In this document: positions 1 through 11,364 of the stretch, piece after piece
How the letters are laid out: each line of letters starts with the position of its first letter
Numbering within the stretch: position 1 is the stretch's first letter
From: Cordylochernes scorpioides
Lineage: Eukaryota; Arthropoda; Arachnida; Pseudoscorpiones; Chernetidae
Reading direction: 5' to 3'
Length of the DNA: 64,000 nt
Assembly: GCA_030710605.1 (NCBI GenBank)
Contig: CP092886.1
Location: forward strand, 157,721,424 to 157,785,423
The notes under the pieces: model-generated
Database searches by the model: none
What the model was told of the DNA's origin: nothing
What the model saw: the letters and a program-made list of their open reading frames with translations, nothing else
Translations under genes and position numbers: made by a program

Positions 1-1200
1 TCATAGAACAATGTCGCTGGAGACCCACTGGCAATCTCCACCAAACTCTTCAGCAGTGCCAGAGGTGCCATGTACATTGTATATAGTTGTGTAAATATCT
101 AATTATTATTTTAAAACAATAGTGCAGACTGTGTGTGTGCACTTTTGCATGTATTGACAAGATGTCAATAAATTTATATTTTTTATGTTAATTTATTTTT
201 TTCAATTTAAAGCGCTATGTCCCCTTAAAGACACTTGCTCTCATAGACCTATGCCTCTACATTTGTCTATACATATTTACAATAATTTCAGGCTGTAAAG
301 AATAGTCTTAAAATATTAACAAGGAGAAAGAGAGGGAAAAAAAACATTGTCATCAAATGTTATTGCGGTGTAGAATCTTGGATTTGGAATTTTCCTTCTA
401 AAATAAGCTGCATTGATTTTGTTTTGACCACAGGTTTTTTTCTTTTTTTTTTCCTTTTTTTTTTCAGTTGATAGAGCAGTTGCTTTGATTTGGGGTTGCT
501 TTTCTTTGTTTCTTTCTTTATAGTTTTAAGCTTTTTTGGAGTTGTATTCTCAAGCATTTCTGATTTTTCATTAAAATTGAAAGATTATCTAATTATGAAA
601 TTGTTTGTTTTCGATGTTGAGATCCTTGATCCTTTCTAATGATGCTGCTCCTGACAAAAACACATTGAGCCCTTCTTATTTTCTTGATGATCTGTTTTAC
701 AAAGCTTTCAAATTTTTTCCTATATGGTTTTATTTGCAGTTATAGGAAGACCGGGAGAGACCACAGCTAAGAATCGGTCTTATAATTGATATGTAGATTG
801 TTCGCTCGCAGTATGAAGACTGGTGGGTAAATTTAATCCATTCTCCATGACCTTGTATATAATTAATTATACAATAGGATAGTAATTTTGAAAAAAGTAT
901 GAAAAGAGATTACACACCACACTCTTGTTTGCTAATAATAGTGCAAGCCCTTGCTGCCTGTGCAAGATTTATTCAGTTCTGGATGTTTTGGAAATGTTAG
1001 GTGTTGATCGAGGGAGACATAGATAGTAGACAATGTCCTTTCATTTTATTGGTTCGTTTGAAAAATCAAGATCTGGGGTTTGAAAAGCTTCTGATTTTTG
1101 TGGGTTTGTGTTTTGACATTTGTCACACCAACTATTGACAAAGACGAGCACTTTTTGGAGTTTCAGGTCGACTGCATCAATTTCACCAATTTCATCATTT
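1..1200. other. AT-rich DNA, no gene seen
   Basis: No reading frame here resembles a known family. A lysine-rich minus-strand frame at 360-557 is translated from poly-T tracts and is not credible as a gene. It may include decayed LINE sequence continuous with the relic just downstream, but nothing identifies it. Confidence 0.5.
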
Positions 1201-1400
1201 TTTTGGAGTTAGGCGTTAACTCCTTTGATTTGGGATGTTTGAATTTGAGAACAAGGATTTGGTCTGAAAAGTTTTTCATAACTGTCTGCTAGAATTTCCG
1301 ATGCCTCCTCTGCTGTTAGTGTCAGATTGTTATTTGTTTTAACACTAATTTCTTCTTTATTTGGAGTTGTGAGTCATTTTATAGCCTTCCATATTGTTGG
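1200..1400 (-). pseudogene. LINE ORF2 relic (endonuclease-RT linker)
   Basis: The minus strand reads WKAIK, then, after a stop, LTAEEASEILADSYEKLF and RPNPCSQ. In jockey/R1-type LINEs the linker between endonuclease and reverse transcriptase has this look (a WKAI-like motif, then a segment with A..FA..LE..F). Stops and frame changes follow on both sides and no catalytic motif is visible. This is a weak family call from a short match; a short host exon cannot be excluded. Confidence 0.3.
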
Positions 1401-1409
1401 TCAAACAAG

Positions 1410-2490
1410 TTCTCTCGATGATGGTTCCCCCAGCTGGTGTGTGACAATTATTACGCCTTCTACATGCTATGAGGTGAAGCATTCTAAGGCAAGTCAACAT
1501 TTAGGAACAACATTACGACCGCTGCGGGAGGCAGGCCATGAAGAGGGGCAGACAGGGTGGGTGAGCACCCCGGGGGAGAAGAGGGCAAGAGCGCGGTTAG
1601 AGAGGGCACCAAGGGAGTGCCAAGTACAGCGCCAGGCTCCATGAGTAGAGGTGGGGATCAGTCCGTGGGCGGGCAGGTTAGGAGGAGGGCTGGAAGAAGA
1701 CTGTCTAGGGGAGGGGGGTACAGCATAACAAACAACAAAAGAGGGTACAACATTCAAGCTCAGAGGCACCTGGAAGTTTTTTTATTTTCATTTTATTTTT
1801 TTTATTATTATATTTGTCTTAATTGGAATTTTTATTAATTTTTTTTCCCCAGGTAGCCAAAGAGATAAGTAGGGAGGGGAAAAAGGGTGGGTGAAGTATG
1901 TACAATGGGAGCAAGCAAACATATAAGCAAAGTCCAAGGGAAGAAGGCTGGTGTTATCATGTTAGTTTTTGATCTTTGTGTGGAGATGTAGGCTTTTTTA
2001 TTCTGAAGGTCACCAGTTCTTTTCATTTGTTTTCTATTAGTTTCTATCATTTTTCTTTGATGTAGGGTGGAGACCTTTTTAAAAACTAGTTCCTTATATT
2101 TTGTAATCTTCTTGACTTAGAATGATTTGTTCTTCAATGGAACCAATGGCCTTATTTATTTTCTTGCAGTGTTTCTGCGGTATGTGCTGGTGGTTGAACA
2201 TTTTGTATTTAAAAATCGCCCAGTAGTGATTTAGATTTGATATTAATTTGATATATATTGATGCTGAAATGTGATACAATATTGTAATACATGGAGAACT
2301 GGAAGGTGGTCATAGGTAATTTTGTAGGGACCTTTAAGTGGACAGTCAGACTCTGGTTTTTGTGAATGTCGGGGGGTGAGTGGGTAGCTTAGACCAGGGT
2401 TCATGACAGTCTTGTAAAGGGCTCTTTGTGTTGAAATTATTTATCAAAATTTGTGCTGCATATTTCCTTTTTATTTATTTTTTGTTATTT
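1410..2490. other. Unassigned DNA with a GC-rich block at 1494-1770
   Basis: The block at about 1494-1770 is strikingly G-rich on the plus strand compared with the AT-rich surroundings. Overlapping frames are open on both strands (minus 1494-1769, plus 1557-1838), which is what biased composition gives by chance. No domain is recognisable. It could be part of a retroelement 5' region or a host exon. The rest, to 2490, is AT-rich with no gene seen. Confidence 0.4.
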
Positions 2491-2499
2491 CAGAATTAA

Positions 2500-2690
2500 A
2501 GTCATGTTGGTGGTACTTATCGCAAGTACACCATGATAATCATGGTGGGTAGTCAGGTGTCTACACATGTGAAAGCAGTTTGACATTTTTACTTACATAG
2601 TTAATTGCATTAACTGGTGGGGTTGGATTTTTGCAAGAATTAGGGGCAGTTGAGACAATTTTTTAATGAAAAGTGCCTGATTTGAGATTT
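2500..2690 (-). repeat. SINE copy, decayed and partial
   Basis: It shares landmarks with the better SINE copies at 25431 and 26352: the stretch around CCATGATAATCATGGTGGGTAG, CTACACATGTGAAAGCAGTT, CTGGTGGGGTTGGA and TTTTTGCAAGAAT. The tRNA-like head is missing and internal deletions are present. Orientation is minus, as the tail side lies at lower coordinates. Confidence 0.65.
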
Positions 2691-2816
2691 AATCTTAAAT
2701 CGTCGCTGTCAAAAATATATTGACTGATTATATCACTTCTCTGAAACCTCTTCTGAATTAATATCAAGATTCTATGAATAAACTTATTCTTTTGAAGTTA
2801 AAAGAACTTGTATATA

Positions 2817-2979
2817 CAGTAGAACCTCCCTTTAGAGGACACCTCTCTACAAAGAACAGCTTTCATTTGCAAAATTATCATTTTAACTATTTAGCAACTC
2901 TCCAGTAAGAGGACACCTCTCCCTAAAGGACTTTTTGGCTCTGAAATTAGGGGTTGTCCTTTACATGGAGGCTCTACTG
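2817..2979. mobile_element. 163-bp MITE, family A (TA target)
   Basis: It begins CAGTAGAACCTCCC and ends GGAGGCTCTACTG, forming inverted termini, and TA dinucleotides flank both ends. Internal GAGGACACCTCTC motifs face each other. TA duplication and CAG termini are typical of Tc1/mariner/pogo derivatives. It has no coding capacity. A diverged second copy is at 63789-63938 and one terminus is at 23870. Confidence 0.75.
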
Positions 2980-2996
2980 TATATAGGATATATATA

Positions 2997-3172
2997 CAGT
3001 TAAACCTGTCTATAGCGCCCCCTCTTGGGATTCACCAAAATAGGGTGCTATAGAGAGGGGGTGCTATAGACAGGTCACTTTTAATGTAAAATGTTTACAT
3101 TTTAATGTTAAAATCGGGCGCTATAGAGAGGAAGACGCTATTTAGAGGGGGCGCTATAGACAGGTTTAACTG
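2997..3172. mobile_element. 176-bp MITE, family B (TA target)
   Basis: The termini are CAGTTAAACCTGTCTATAGC and its inverse, flanked by TA. Blocks of the type CTATAGCGCCCCCTCT repeat in both orientations, so the whole unit is nearly self-complementary. The same termini bracket the much longer composite at 32929-37092. It is a non-autonomous pogo/Tigger-like element by termini and target site; no transposase is present. Confidence 0.78.
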
Positions 3173-3180
3173 TATATATA

Positions 3181-3640
3181 TGTAGTAATCCCAATGTGGA
3201 ATGTGCTGGGCAGTCGTGGTAGTGGGTGTGTGATGGGATTCCCGCACTGGGACAGCAAGAGACAGAGGCAGGTCTAGATGGTTACACCAAGAAGGTAGAG
3301 GTAGACCACGGACGAAGGCAGCGGACCACGGGCGCCGCGGATAGAAGGGGGGTGAGAGGTCCAACTGACCGTATAACGGCGTCGCTCTGAAAACAACTAA
3401 CTGAACAACTCCTTTGTCCCATTTCTGGGCTCTTTTATATTGGCTGCCCGCCTATGGCGGAGAGTCCTGATTGGTTCCTGTAAATCACGCCACCTGTCAG
3501 GCGCCGGGTTGTTTATCACGTCTGGCCACCTGTTGACGGGGTGATTGAACTCATTATCATAAACACCTGTTCGTCTGGGTTATGGCGTCGCCTGATCTAC
3601 CTTTACCTCTTTTGTTTTATTTGTCACTTCCATTGTTACA
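3181..3640 (-). mobile_element. Probable solo LTR (unknown family)
   Basis: Read on the minus strand the unit starts TGTAACAATGG and ends GGATTACTACA, so it has TG...CA ends. Inside is a promoter-like TATAAAAG (plus 3431-3438) with a TCAGTT initiator-like sequence about 30 bases downstream, as in retrotransposon LTRs. Its GC content is higher than the flanks. No target duplication is visible and no internal region is adjacent, so this rests on ends and promoter layout only. A short minus frame at 3095-3364 crosses the MITE boundary and is not a gene. Confidence 0.4.
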
Positions 3641-3750
3641 AGTTCGATACATATTTTTATATAGATATGGCGTCATAATAAATAATAGAAGAAGGTTATG
3701 ATCTAACTAACTCAAAATATTTATTTAAACATGGAAACTTTCTCCTTGGA

Positions 3751-3891
3751 TTATAAATACTATAGAATAAAGCGTTAGGAGAAAATAATTTTTAATAATC
3801 GACTACACGAGCTTTCGGACTGCCCGAAAGCTCGTGTAGTCGATTATTAAAAATTATTTTCTCCTAACGCTTTATTCTATAGTATTTATAA
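3751..3891. repeat. Perfect palindrome, 68-bp arms, 5-nt loop
   Basis: The left arm (3751-3818) and right arm (3824-3891) are exact reverse complements with a five-base spacer ACTGC. No mismatch is present, unlike the older inverted repeats elsewhere in the window. The sequence matches no other repeat here. It may be a young foldback element, a recent inverted duplication or an assembly artefact. Confidence 0.9.
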
Positions 3892-4339
3892 CTCAAAATA
3901 TACTACATATATATAGTGTGAGCAATAATCTCTCTTATTGTATCTTTTTCAGAATAAAGTTGATTTATTTTTCTATAAAATGATTCCATAAATTTACACT
4001 CCTACTAGAGACACCCCCGGACAATGGCCGGTTTTCATCTCTAAAATAACTTGTTGTTCTCTCCAGTACATTGATGAGGCGGGGTCTCATAGGTTTGTTT
4101 ACTATGGGGAATGGTGGTAACTAGGGGCGATCCAATGGGGTCGTTAAGTTCCGTCGGGGTCAGTTGTAGGGGATGTTGCTGCTGTAGCATGACATTTTAT
4201 ATGACTTTTCCGTCAAGGCGTATTCCGAATTTGGAGAAAAAGATAACTCTCGTTTTTATTTTATACGTTACCATGATAAAAACAATGGTCAAATACAACA
4301 ATTTCAGTCATCTGTGGTGCATTTAGCTCATATACCCCT

Positions 4340-4450
4340 TTACTTGTCTGATGATGGTAACAATGCTGTTATCGAAACGTCACACTATTGAATTATTTGG
4401 ATTAGGTCTTATTTTCTTGTATCTTTAATCCAAATTGTGCTTTATCATAA
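4340..4450 (+). mobile_element. PLE terminal repeat, 5'-truncated single copy
   Basis: Starts just before the hammerhead core and runs through GGATTAGGTCTTATTTTC to the full family end AATCCAAATTGTGCTTTATCA. It belongs to the B subfamily (TCTGATGATGG, TTATTTTCTTGTA). No inverted partner is visible nearby. Confidence 0.7.
4345..4384 (+). ncRNA. Hammerhead ribozyme motif, intact core
   Basis: TGT, then CTGATGA, one extra T, stem II GGTAACA/TGTTATC closed by one G-U pair, then GAAAC and GTC before ACA. All conserved core positions are present. The expected cleavage is after the C of GTC. Confidence 0.6.
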
Positions 4451-4624
4451 AATAATTAGAAAAATAAAATTGTTTTTCAGGTCATGTGCACCATCCAGTC
4501 AGCTACTTGTTGACACAATATACGTATTGTCTAACCTCTTTAATTCACCATCACAAGGGATCAAAGCTTTCATTTGAATTAAAGTCAAATAATTTAATTG
4601 CAACATTCACTGCTAGGGTCATTT

Positions 4625-4885
4625 CTTTAGGATAACCAAATATATAATTAAAATAAGACCAAATCCAAATAAATTAATAGTTTGTGACATTTTGGTAACA
4701 GCGCTGTTACCATCATCAGACAAAAGAATAAATGGTATGATGAATGGAAAAAATGGAATTAATGATGATGGTAGCAACGCTGTTACCCAAATGTCACACA
4801 CTATTAATTTATTTGAATTTGGTCTATTTTCTTCTAGTATAAACTATAATCCAAATTGTGTGCTTTATCATATAATTTGAAAATA
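4625..4885. mobile_element. PLE terminal repeats, inverted pair, decayed
   Basis: Minus-oriented copy (about 4630-4735) faces a plus copy (about 4762-4880). Both hammerhead cores are damaged: GAAAC is changed to CAAAA or CAAAT. The plus copy keeps the terminal AATCCAAATTGTGTGCTTTATC. Confidence 0.65.
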
Positions 4886-4994
4886 TACTTTTGTGCAATA
4901 GATTCAGATTTATAGTGTGAATTGATGCCATTGAGACCTTTGTTTATTTTATTTTTCCAGAATGTTTGGTGATGGGTAAAATTGCATTAAATTA

Positions 4995-5150
4995 CTAATA
5001 CACAAGGCAATAATACCAAATCCAAATAAAAAAATAGTGTGATGTTTCGGTAACAGCATTGTTACTATCTTGAGACAAAAGTGCTGAATGGTTAGTGTGT
5101 GACATTTTGGTAACAACATTGTCACCGAAACTTCACACACTATATATATA
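4995..5150. mobile_element. PLE terminal repeats, inverted pair, decayed
   Basis: The minus arm begins CACAAGGCAATAATACCAAATCC and contains a TTTCGGTAACAGC core; a shortened plus arm follows with CACCGAAACTTCACACAC. An AT microsatellite and a T run follow (5145-5167). Core residues are mutated in both arms. Confidence 0.6.
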
Positions 5151-5236
5151 TATATATTTTTTTTTTAACATGATAAAACGATCTTTATTGAGCAGAGAGT
5201 CGGTTACAGATTAGTGACCAGCGGGGGAGGGGGTAC

Positions 5237-5460
5237 AAAATCTCAAATTTATTTGGATTTGGTCTTATTAACTTGTGTTTCCAATCTATATTCCAAATTG
5301 TTGATTACACCGGCTTACAGCTCTTGTTCACACACAACTTTAAAAACATGCTGTGATATTTTTTGGAATTCAGCCTTTTGTCTGATGATGTTACAGTGCT
5401 GTTAACAAAATGTCGCACACTATTTATTTATTTGGATTTGGTGTCATTGAATGTTTAATA
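5237..5460 (+). mobile_element. PLE terminal repeat fragments, rearranged
   Basis: Family sequence TTTGGATTTGGTCTTATTAAC and a TCTATATTCCAAATTG end (5240-5300) are followed by the 5' half of another copy, then TCTGATGATGTTACAGTGC and TTTGGATTTGG. Stem II and GAAAC are broken, so no ribozyme would be expected. Confidence 0.55.
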
Positions 5461-5471
5461 ATGATATCCAC

Positions 5472-5625
5472 ACAAGGTAATAAGACCAAATCCAAATAAA
5501 TGAATAGTGTGTTACGTTTCGGTAACAACGCTGTTACCGAAACATCACACACTATTCATTCATTTGGATTTGGTCTTATTACCTTGTGTTTATAATTTAT
5601 AATTCAAATTGTGCCTTATCCTAAT
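5472..5625. mobile_element. PLE terminal repeats fused as compact palindrome
   Basis: Two inverted copies share a single stem II: GTTACGTTTCGGTAACAACG meets its near-complement ending CCGAAACATCACAC. The outer arms are the CAAGGTAATAAGACC sequences and are almost perfectly complementary over about 60 bp. The CUGANGA half of the hammerhead has been lost at the fusion point. Confidence 0.75.
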
Positions 5626-5688
5626 GTTATCCAATTTTTAAAAGCAATGACACACTAAAATATTTTCATTAACTTAAAATATATATAT

Positions 5689-6305
5689 TGTTGCACCAAG
5701 CTGCAGGTTTGGCAGACTCTGCAGTCTTGATTCTCTCCTCAGACGTGTCTTGCATCTTTCCAGAACGTGTATCAACCATTCTACAAGGTTAAACCAGTCA
5801 ATAATAAGACAACTATATTTTTAGGTAGCACCTAGAATCTCTCTTTATTTATCACATCAAAGTTTAAAGCAGGTGGGGTATTTTGTGTATTAAAATACAA
5901 ATGTTTTATACTACATAATATTTTATAGTAATAATCTGTTCTATAAAATAAATAAATGCAGTAATGTATAGTTGTTGTATCTGTTGGATGAATGTAGTGT
6001 GGCATGTTGGTTGCAGTCGTGGTGGCCACAATGATTAGAGTGGTTTCAGGCGTGATTGGAATTACACAAAAGGACGAGGCATGTTGGATGGCACCATAGA
6101 GATGGCGAGCGAGTGAGTGTAGCCGGCGCCGGTAGGGGAGGATCTGTCTAGAAGGGTCTGTCCATCATTGTGTCTCAAAGCCGACTAATCTGTTTGAGTA
6201 AGAAAGGGCACACCTAGGAACCAAACTTGTTTTTCGGACCTCTTTCCTCCTTCTGGCATCGACTGTCACTCACTCGAAATTTTATTTGTCACTTTGGCAA
6301 TTACA
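5689..6305 (-). mobile_element. Solo LTR of the Gypsy element at 18-23 kb
   Basis: Positions 5689-5960 are closely similar to 22827-23094, the LTR next to the Gypsy gag, including CTCTCCTCAGACGTGTCTT, CCAGAACGTGT and AACCAGTCAATAATAA. On the minus strand it starts TGTAATTGCC and ends GGTGCAACA. No internal region is attached on either side, as expected after LTR-LTR recombination. The left and right flanks do not show an exact duplication, so the outer limit near 6305 is approximate. Confidence 0.7.
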
Positions 6306-6756
6306 TTATACATTTATACAATACATGGAGACATAGATACAGTAAAACCCCGCTAAGACGAAACATGGATATAACGAACCTTCCCTTATAACGAACCCAT
6401 CGAAAATCCCAATTCCATTCCATTAAAATTACCATCGTTATAACGAACTTTTCACTTTTCAAACTAGCGAACTATCGCTATAACGAACCCAATTTTGGTC
6501 CCAAAATATTAAATTCTATCAAAAATACCATGCTTATAACGAACTTCTAATTTTAATTCCAAAATTATAATTTTCAAAACTAATTAAAATTTTGTGCGAG
6601 CTCTAGCTCACAGATCGCAATTCAAAACAAAGAATTTAGCGACATTGGGTGTTTTTATTTACGTTCTATTTTTATACTGCGCCCTTTTATAAATTTTTCA
6701 TGCCTTATTGAAAACTAAATTTCTTAACTCTACATTAGGAAAATTCCTTAAAACAT

Positions 6757-8850
6757 AATTTGTTGTTGTTGTTTCTTATCCCCTTGTGTAAAGATTACAC
6801 GAATTCCATGAGTTCATGCTCCTCGAGCTGTTTTATGATGAGCAGCGGCCTCTCCCAAAGGTCCTGTTTAGTGCATCTAATGCAAGCCAAAATGTGTTCT
6901 GGAGCTGCAGGTGACAAGCTACATTTTGGGCAAGTGGGGTAGATTTTGTTATTATTTTCTATCTTTAATGGCTTGAGATGGCCTGTTCTAAATCTTGTTA
7001 GTGTTGTTTGATGCTGTCTATTTCTGATGTTTAGAGCTCCTCCTGGGTTCACTCCACTGTACCAGCTGTGCTTAGGTGGGATCCTCCAGTTCTAGTTTAT
7101 TTTTGTTTTGGCTACTGTTTCTATTTCTTCAAAAGTAAGTTTATTTTTCTGTGGCAAGGGTTCTTTTGTTCCCTTTTTCGCTAGCACATCAGCAGCTTCA
7201 TTGCCTTCAATTCCAACATGTGAGGGTATCCATTGAAGGTGAATTTTTGAGAGTTTTTGGAGATAACCAATTATGTTCCTGCTTACTTTGTCTCTGAGTT
7301 CCCCTGTGTGACTCAAGTGTTGTATGGCACTTCTACTATCAGTAAGAATCCAGATATCTTGATAATTAGTATTTCTGATGGATTTTAAGGCTTCATAGAT
7401 GGCTATAAGTTCTGATCTGAAGACTGAGCAAAAATCTGGGTTTCTTCTGTTCATTTTCTCAATGCCATTTGTAGTTTTGATGAGACAGCCACTGCCAGTG
7501 TGTCCCAACTCATCTCTGCTACCATCGGTATAGATAGTTATTGCATTTTTAGGAATGTTATTAATTATTTCTAATGATAATTGTTTTAAGTATTCTGGAT
7601 TTTGGTATTGTTTGTTGGTGGGTTCATTTAAAGTGGCATTAAAAATAACATTTTGTAGTGGTTCGCATGGAGAAATTTTTTCTGCTAAATAATTTTTTTC
7701 TACTTTATATTTTAAAAATCCATTTCTTTTGGCCAGGTGTAGAGGGCCTTCTTTTTTGAGTCTTAAATTGGATTCCCAATTAAGTATGTAATTGGAAGTT
7801 CTGTGTTTGTTTCCATAACTCTTGATTTTGTTTATATATTTTGGCAGATTGTAGCTTCTTCTATCCTTTAAGGGCATAATGTCTGCCTCGTAAAGTACAA
7901 TATCGTTAGGGCAGGTATTTCGAAGACCTGTAATAATTCTAGCTGCACTTAGTTGTATCCTTTCCAGTGATTTTAGATTTGATTCAGATGCTGTACCATA
8001 GATTTGATATCCATATTCCAGGATAGGTCTAATTAGAGATGTGTAAGTTAATTTTAGTGTGGTTGCATCGGCTCCCCACTCTCTTCCTGAAATATATTTC
8101 AGGATTTTTAGTCGGTCTCTTCCTTTTCCAATAACTTCTTCAATATGTTTACTGGAGTTAATTTCTGGATCCAGGGTGTAGCCGAGATATTTAGGATGTT
8201 TATTATATTGCAATTGTTGTTCTTTCAGAATTATTTTTGGTCTTATTTTGTATAGTTTCTTATCGGTAGTAAAAAGACAGGTTTCAGATTTTTGGGGGTT
8301 AAATTCTAATTTATGTTTATTAGCAAATTTTTCTAGGTGGAGAAGAGTCTTGTTCAAATCCCTTTCAGCTTTTTTCCAGTTAGTGTTACTGCTCCATAGA
8401 ATAATGTCATCAGCGAAAAGTCCAATATCGGTCTTATGTGAAATTTTTTCTTCTATGCCTGCAATAAATAGGGTGAAGAGAGTTGGGCTAAGGACTGATC
8501 CTTGTGGTAATCCTTGGTACAATTTGAAGGTTTTAGATAGAGTTCCATTATATTTGACCCTGATGTATCTATTTTTAAGGAAATCGTTTATCCAAGTGAT
8601 AGCTTTTCCATCAATTTTGAAATGCTTGTATAATTTTGTAATTAACTTGTTTTTCCATACTCTCTTTATCAAAAGCTTGTGTAAGGTCTAAAAAAGCAGC
8701 TATGGTGTGGCTAGTTGGTTTTCTGTTTTGTGCATCTTTTACCTTTTGTGTGAAAAATAAGAGTTGGTCTATTGTCCCATGTCCTTTCCTAAATCCATAT
8801 TGTTCTTCTGGTAAGAGATTTCTTGTGTCAAGGTGGTAGAAAAAGTCGCT
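6757..8850 (-). mobile_element. 5'-truncated LINE with RNase H (I/jockey-like)
   Basis: It contains reverse transcriptase, RNase H and a C-terminal zinc-knuckle tail, then a 3' end followed by (CAA)n on the minus strand. The endonuclease and ORF1 are absent, so it is truncated at the start of the RT domain. It lies inside the Tigger-like element at 6340-9566, so it is younger than that element. A shorter copy of the same 3' end is at 29686-30488. Confidence 0.85.
6795..8846 (-). pseudogene. LINE reverse transcriptase-RNase H, broken
   Basis: The product would copy LINE RNA into DNA at the nicked target. Visible in order on the minus strand: an RT start (LLPEEQYGFRKGHG, FLDLTQAFDK), then after a one-base frameshift near 8672 the main 526-residue block with LPQGSVLSPTLF, the catalytic FADD box (residues around LFADDIILW) and a LGYTLD segment. 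RNase H follows with TIYTDGSRDELG, a conserved E (FRSELIAIYEA), LTDSRSAI and GNEAADVLAK, so D-E-D residues are present. An in-frame TAG at about 7092 separates this from the tail with CPKCSLSPAAPEH...C. One frameshift and one stop make it inactive, but decay is slight. Confidence 0.85.
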
Positions 8851-8860
8851 CGTACCAAGA

Positions 8861-9100
8861 TATCACTTGAAAAGAAATTACCATCATAAAAGCTATTGAG
8901 AGTGGTACATCGCAAGCGGAACTTCGGAAGAAAATGAAAATGAGCAAAAGTAGCATTTCTACGATATGGGGCAAAAAAGAAGACTATAAAAAAAAAATGC
9001 TACAAAGAGGAATCAATCCCAACTATTGCCGCTATCGTCAGTGTCATTATCCACTTTTAGAAGCCTTGTATACGTGGTTAGTACAAACTAGGCTTCATTT
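8861..9100 (+). pseudogene. Tigger-like transposase N-terminus relic
   Basis: RTKISLEKK, then after a frameshift IIKAIESGTSQAELRKK and SISTIWGKKEDYKK. This is the pattern of the CENP-B/pogo N-terminal helix-turn-helix that binds the transposon ends. Sequence after 8990 is a poly-A run and further degenerate code. The DDE catalytic domain is missing. Confidence 0.65.
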
Positions 9101-9566
9101 AAAAAAATGAATATTTCTTTGCTAGATATGAAACCAAATTTTTGAGGAATATGTTAAAGCAGAAAAAAATAACAGACTTCTTCAAGTAAGCCTTTGTATC
9201 CTATATTGTAATATAATATTTATTTATATAAAATATATTGTTATACCTTTTAAAATATTATTAATAAAGTTTTTATTTAATTTTTATATATAAGGTATAC
9301 TTTTTTTGGATTTTTTTGATATATGGGGGGCAGGTTGCATTTATACTAATTAAATTATCAGAGGAACTGATCAAAAAGGCAATATTTTCACATGATTTTG
9401 TTTTTATTTTAAAATACAGCTTTAATATATAGAAATAGGTTAGTAGGTTTTTTTTTTGCGCATGCCCTTTAATTATATCCTCAAAAAAAAATTAAATACC
9501 CAAACCGTGGCTATAGTGAACCAAAAGTCCCGTCCCAATGGGGTTCACTATAGAGGGGTTTTACTG

Positions 9567-11030
9567 TATATTGGAATATATTACAACAGTTTATGCCCCG
9601 GTTGATGAAAATTAGCTTATGGTGATTATAGATGAAATCATAAGATAATTAAAATTGGGGAAAATAATTTGTATACAAATTTGTTTGATATATATAATGG
9701 GGTGGAAGAATTATAACGTTGGGTATGTTTTCCTTAATAATAATGATTAATAATAAAAAGAGAAATGTTAACAAATAATGATGTTAAGCCCAATGTATAA
9801 AAATATATGAAATATATCCAAATCTCCATTCTGTCACCCGGAAGCCCTGAACTGGCTGAAGGACTTGCCTCTCAGACTTTAATGACCGATATGTCCTCAC
9901 TTCTTTTTTCTAGATTTAATTCATTTTGTCTCATCTCTAATTGTAAATACGCTGCTGTATCACCTCATAAGCATAAATAAATGAAAAAAAAGATTTTTAA
10001 AAAATGTAAAGATATAAATATAAATTTGGGTGATTATATACAGCATTGAATGTTGAAATTAATAATTGAGAGTGCATTGAATTATAGGGTGAGCTAATTT
10101 AAAAAGTCTAGATAGGTGGGCAATGAATAGATTCTGGTACTGCGATGCAATGCGACGTTATGAGATCGTAGGCATTGGTCCATCTACAGTATGCTGAAGG
10201 TATTCGATATGGGCTGTCCTATCAGACGGATTCGGGAATAGGTGGTGGAAGCTTTGGTCGAGAAAAAGAGTGATAGAGAGTGTGGCAGAGAGAGAGTCGT
10301 TCTGTCGCATAAAAAAACGATTTGGCCGTGGTAAGGCAGTGGTGAAAGTGAGGTGATTGAAAATTAAAAAAAAAAAAAAAGAATTGCCCGAATGTGAGAA
10401 AAAAGAAAAAGGGGCGATAATGCTCGAACCGGGTCGTGAATGAAAAAAAAAAAAAAAAAAACTCGTCTAACTAGCTGCTCAAGTTCGACTGTTGGGAAGG
10501 TTACAGCGAAGAAGCGTTTGTAGTTAAGATGGAATAAACGTGAGAAATTAAAGTTTTAGCGGATAGTAACGATCTCTCTGATAAGGTATGGGCTGTGATG
10601 CCATGAGAATTTGGAGGGTAATGGTGTCGATGCATCTTCTAAAATTTTAACTTAAAAATCTAAAAATAGAATTTAAAAATTGAAGTTGAGAAAAAAAATT
10701 AAAATTGAAAATTGTGTAAGATGAATGTTGGTACAATAGTATAAAAAGTACAAATGATTATATAAACATTGAAGATTAAAAATATAAGTTATCATCTCGA
10801 TTGTTCATATAAAAATAAAAACACAAAAGTTGAAACAAAAAAAAACTCGAAATATAATTGAAATAAATAATTAATAAATATGCGAAATATTAAAAAGAGG
10901 TATAGTATTTGAAATGATCAAAGATAGAAAAGTAATATGATATTAAAAGAAAGTAGCAATACTAAACATATTTTAAAGTAGGAAATATATATAACAGTTG
11001 GTGTTCAAGCCAAGACAATCTTTAAGTATA
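9567..11030. other. AT-rich spacer, no gene seen
   Basis: Contains A-runs near 10362, 10444 and 10849 and a somewhat more complex stretch at 10110-10620, but no supported reading frame. Positions 9830-9985, ending in AATAAATGAAAAAAAA, look like the polyadenylated 3' end of a retroposed sequence of unknown origin. Confidence 0.45.
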
Positions 11031-11035
11031 CAGGG

Positions 11036-11343
11036 TGTTAAGTATCCATTATAGTGGGCGAGCGGCTCGAAAACACCTCCCCTTCGAGCAGCACGCGGTG
11101 GCGGTGGGCGTGGTGTGCGCCTGCGCAGGATCGACTATAGAACCGTTGCTGGCAGACAAAGAAAATGGCGGTCGCCAATGTTTACGTTTTTTTGGTTTCT
11201 TTTTCTTTTGTTCTTTAATTTACATATAGTTATATGTGTAAATAAATAATATTATCTTTAATATGCTTAAAATTTAATTAAAATTAAAAGCAATAAATAA
11301 AGGCTTTTTAGTAAATTCTATTTATTTTTGTTATTAATTAACA
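11036..11343 (+). repeat. 5' LTR of BEL element
   Basis: 308 bp, TGTTAAGTATCC to TTAATTAACA. It is nearly identical to 14182-14485 and contains AATAAA motifs near its 3' end. Confidence 0.93.
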
Positions 11344-11364
11344 AAAGTGGCGAGCCTGCCAGGA

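Larger units (their letters stand above)
6340..9566 (+). mobile_element. Tigger/pogo-like transposon interrupted by a LINE
   Basis: The left end CAGTAAAACCCCGC and the right end GAGGGGTTTTACTG are inverted and flanked by TA. Subterminal TATAACGAAC repeats (left) and GTGGCTATAGTGAACC (right) match the smaller relative at 38891-40174. A CENP-B-type helix-turn-helix remnant at 8861 supports the Tigger/pogo assignment. A LINE (6757-8850) has inserted inside, and most of the transposase is gone. Confidence 0.8.

Noticed and set aside
5472-5625. Rho-independent terminators at the many strong hairpins
   Set aside because: The window is eukaryotic repeat DNA; the hairpins are PLE inverted pairs with target duplications.
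8248-8691. 147-codon plus-strand frame
   Set aside because: Antisense shadow of the LINE RT, which has clear catalytic motifs on the minus strand.
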